In this document: piece after piece, positions 62,676 through 64,000 of the stretch
How the letters are laid out: every line of letters starts with the position of its first letter
How positions within the stretch are numbered: position 1 is the stretch's first letter
Source of the DNA: Albifimbria verrucaria
Lineage: Eukaryota; Ascomycota; Sordariomycetes; Hypocreales; Stachybotryaceae
Length of the DNA: 64,000 nt
Assembly (NCBI GenBank): GCA_020081605.1
Contig: JAHREC010000016.1
Span: forward strand, 310,001-374,000
Direction of reading: 5' to 3'
Notes under the pieces: model-generated
What the model was told of the DNA's origin: nothing
Seen by the model: only the letters and a program-made list of their open reading frames with translations
The model's database searches: none
Translations under genes and position numbers: made by a program

Positions 62676-63668
62676 TTAAACCCGACCAAGAATTGACACT
62701 AACATATCCTCGATTCTAGTGGCCACAAAACTTGGATTATCAGCTTGAATGAAATGACCTGCTTCAGGTGCCTGCACAGGACCTCTGGCACGTTCTTGGA
62801 CAGTAAGCTTGGCTAGCCCCTCGTTGTAGCGATGCCAGTACGGGTTCATGTAACTATCAATTACCTCAACCGGAATTTTGAGGTCTCGATATGAAGACTC
62901 GGCGAAAGTCCTGAAATCGTGGCCGATTACATCCACAAACATTGGCTCATCACCGTATCCTACCAAGCATGGCGCATCAGACCGCGGGAGAAGTTTTATG
63001 AGGTTTCTGCGGCTTAGGCCTTCCTTGCTCCCAATGCTAGGGTGAAATATGCTGCCCATTTTTCGACGTGCCTCTCGGAGATTCTCTGGGTTGACTCCAT
63101 TGGGCAATTTTATGCCATTGAAGTCCTCGGCATCAGGATCGGGAAATATGGAGACGAAATCCGTGTCTGTCAAAGTACTGTCGAGGAACACCGCACCGGC
63201 TAGAGTGCCTGGATATGTCGATGCATAAAGCCGAATAATAGAACAGCCGATAGAGTTGCCCACCATCAGCAATGGCAACTGCTGAGCCGTGGCGACGCCC
63301 ATCTTCTCTGTAAGAATTTGGGTAACAAGTTGATGCAAATCCGCTACCACGGCCATGCAATCATGTGCGTGGGACGGATCCTCCGCATGTTCGTCTGCGG
63401 GGTCACGATCCTCAGTCTTGCCTTGCCCGAAGCGGTCGTAAGTCAGAATCGCTGGTGTGAATCCATGATCCAGGTCTTGAAATTTACGTATAGCTTGCTC
63501 CCATCCCAACTGAGGCATGCCCAAGCCGTTGACAAAAACGATGAGAATCGAACTGCTATGAGGTGGGGTTGGGAGGATCAAGTTGAAGCATAGCTGGGAG
63601 GTAGGCTTAGTCTTCAAGCGAATAAAGTCATAGGAAAAATGCGTTTGCTGATTAGTTTCCGAGCTCAT
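62676..63668 (-). CDS. Alpha/beta hydrolase, serine type
   Basis: A complete, unbroken frame of 330 residues from ATG 63668, without intron or signal peptide. FVNGLGMPQLGWEQAI forms the oxyanion region, LTYDRFGQGKTEDRD follows, MVGNSIGCSIIRLYA is the nucleophile elbow with Ser, and PEAGHFIQADNP contains the catalytic His. A plain alpha/beta hydrolase of unknown substrate (esterase, lipase or lactonase). Converges on the DJ-1 gene with only 136 bp between stops. Together with the xylanase it serves as an error-free control for the frame-break pattern. Confidence 0.85.
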   Translation of the reverse strand: MSSETNQQTHFSYDFIRLKTKPTSQLCFNLILPTPPHSSSILIVFVNGLGMPQLGWEQAIRKFQDLDHGFTPAILTYDRFGQGKTEDRDPADEHAEDPSHAHDCMAVVADLHQLVTQILTEKMGVATAQQLPLLMVGNSIGCSIIRLYASTYPGTLAGAVFLDSTLTDTDFVSIFPDPDAEDFNGIKLPNGVNPENLREARRKMGSIFHPSIGSKEGLSRRNLIKLLPRSDAPCLVGYGDEPMFVDVIGHDFRTFAESSYRDLKIPVEVIDSYMNPYWHRYNEGLAKLTVQERARGPVQAPEAGHFIQADNPSFVATRIEDMLVSILGRV

Positions 63669-64000
63669 GATGGAAAGTTTTGCTGAAAGTCAATGAAAAA
63701 TGAGGAAGCACCAGCGAGCATGTTCATGTTGGGGAGATGAAGCACTAGAAATAAGCTGTGACTGACAGCCCAACGTTGAGTAGTGCTTACGTGGGCCTTG
63801 AAGCTTTCGGTCAATCAGCCTGGTGTTTGTGTCTCTTGGGCACCAAAGTAGGGATTGCCACATAGTAATATCAACATCAGACTTCAGCGCATCTGAAACA
63901 CGGGCTGTCTACTTTCACACACGGACGCATCAAGCTGCTGCCCAAGGTTCAGCAGATTGAAGCGGCCCGCCCACTCCAACTCCTCCAGAGAGTCGTTTTC
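63669..64000. other. Right edge, hydrolase promoter
   Basis: 332 bp upstream of the hydrolase start. No gene seen before the window ends. Confidence 0.5.

Overview
The window comes from a filamentous ascomycete (Pezizomycotina). Genes are split by many short introns, mostly 44-69 bp, with GT..AG ends and often a CTAAC-type branch point. The families are typical of these fungi: a highly reducing polyketide synthase, a Zn(II)2Cys6 regulator, a Clr5-ankyrin protein, a Pth11/rhodopsin-like membrane protein, a GH11 xylanase, and a pectin lyase with a fungal CBM1. The last two point to a plant-associated or plant-litter lifestyle. The species cannot be told from the sequence alone.

Layout. About 1.1-2.1 kb holds a five-exon DOPA 4,5-dioxygenase-family gene. 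About 5.1-21.5 kb is a probable biosynthetic cluster: a secreted berberine-bridge-type FAD oxidase (+), a highly reducing polyketide synthase (KS-AT-DH-cMT-ER-KR-ACP, -), a membrane-anchored P450 (-), a seven-helix rhodopsin-like membrane protein (+, probably a passenger) and a small SAM methyltransferase (+). From 21.5 to 24 kb is gene-poor DNA with a very AT-rich tract and an 11-bp tandem array. A long Clr5-ankyrin gene fills 24-27.6 kb. Then come a single-pass membrane protein with a Cys-rich ectodomain, a dehalogenase/epoxide-hydrolase-like enzyme, a short-chain dehydrogenase, a pectin lyase-CBM1, a secreted protein with a Ser/Thr/Pro-rich tail, an epoxide hydrolase followed by a Zn2Cys6 regulator, a GH11 xylanase, an orphan 286-residue protein and a DUF4419 protein. 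The right end (53-64 kb) is rich in redox functions: a DyP-type peroxidase, a sulfite-oxidase-type molybdoenzyme divergent from a catalase, a tubby/LURP-like protein, a DJ-1 family protein and a serine alpha/beta hydrolase.

A property of the whole window matters to anyone using it. Most genes carry one to eleven reading-frame breaks. Nearly all are one base short, and most lie in runs of three or more identical bases, usually G or C. The frame resumes at once with well-conserved residues, and catalytic motifs are intact on both sides. I see no in-frame nonsense codon left over in the polyketide synthase. The simplest reading is systematic under-calling of homopolymers in the assembly rather than gene death, so domain content is reported and the breaks are listed. 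The GH11 xylanase, the hydrolase at 62.7-63.7 kb and the 286-residue ORF are unbroken.

Working together (inference): the polyketide synthase would build a reduced chain, the P450 and FAD oxidase would oxidise or cyclise it, and the methyltransferase would cap it. Sulfite oxidase makes hydrogen peroxide and catalase removes it, so their head-to-head arrangement makes biochemical sense.
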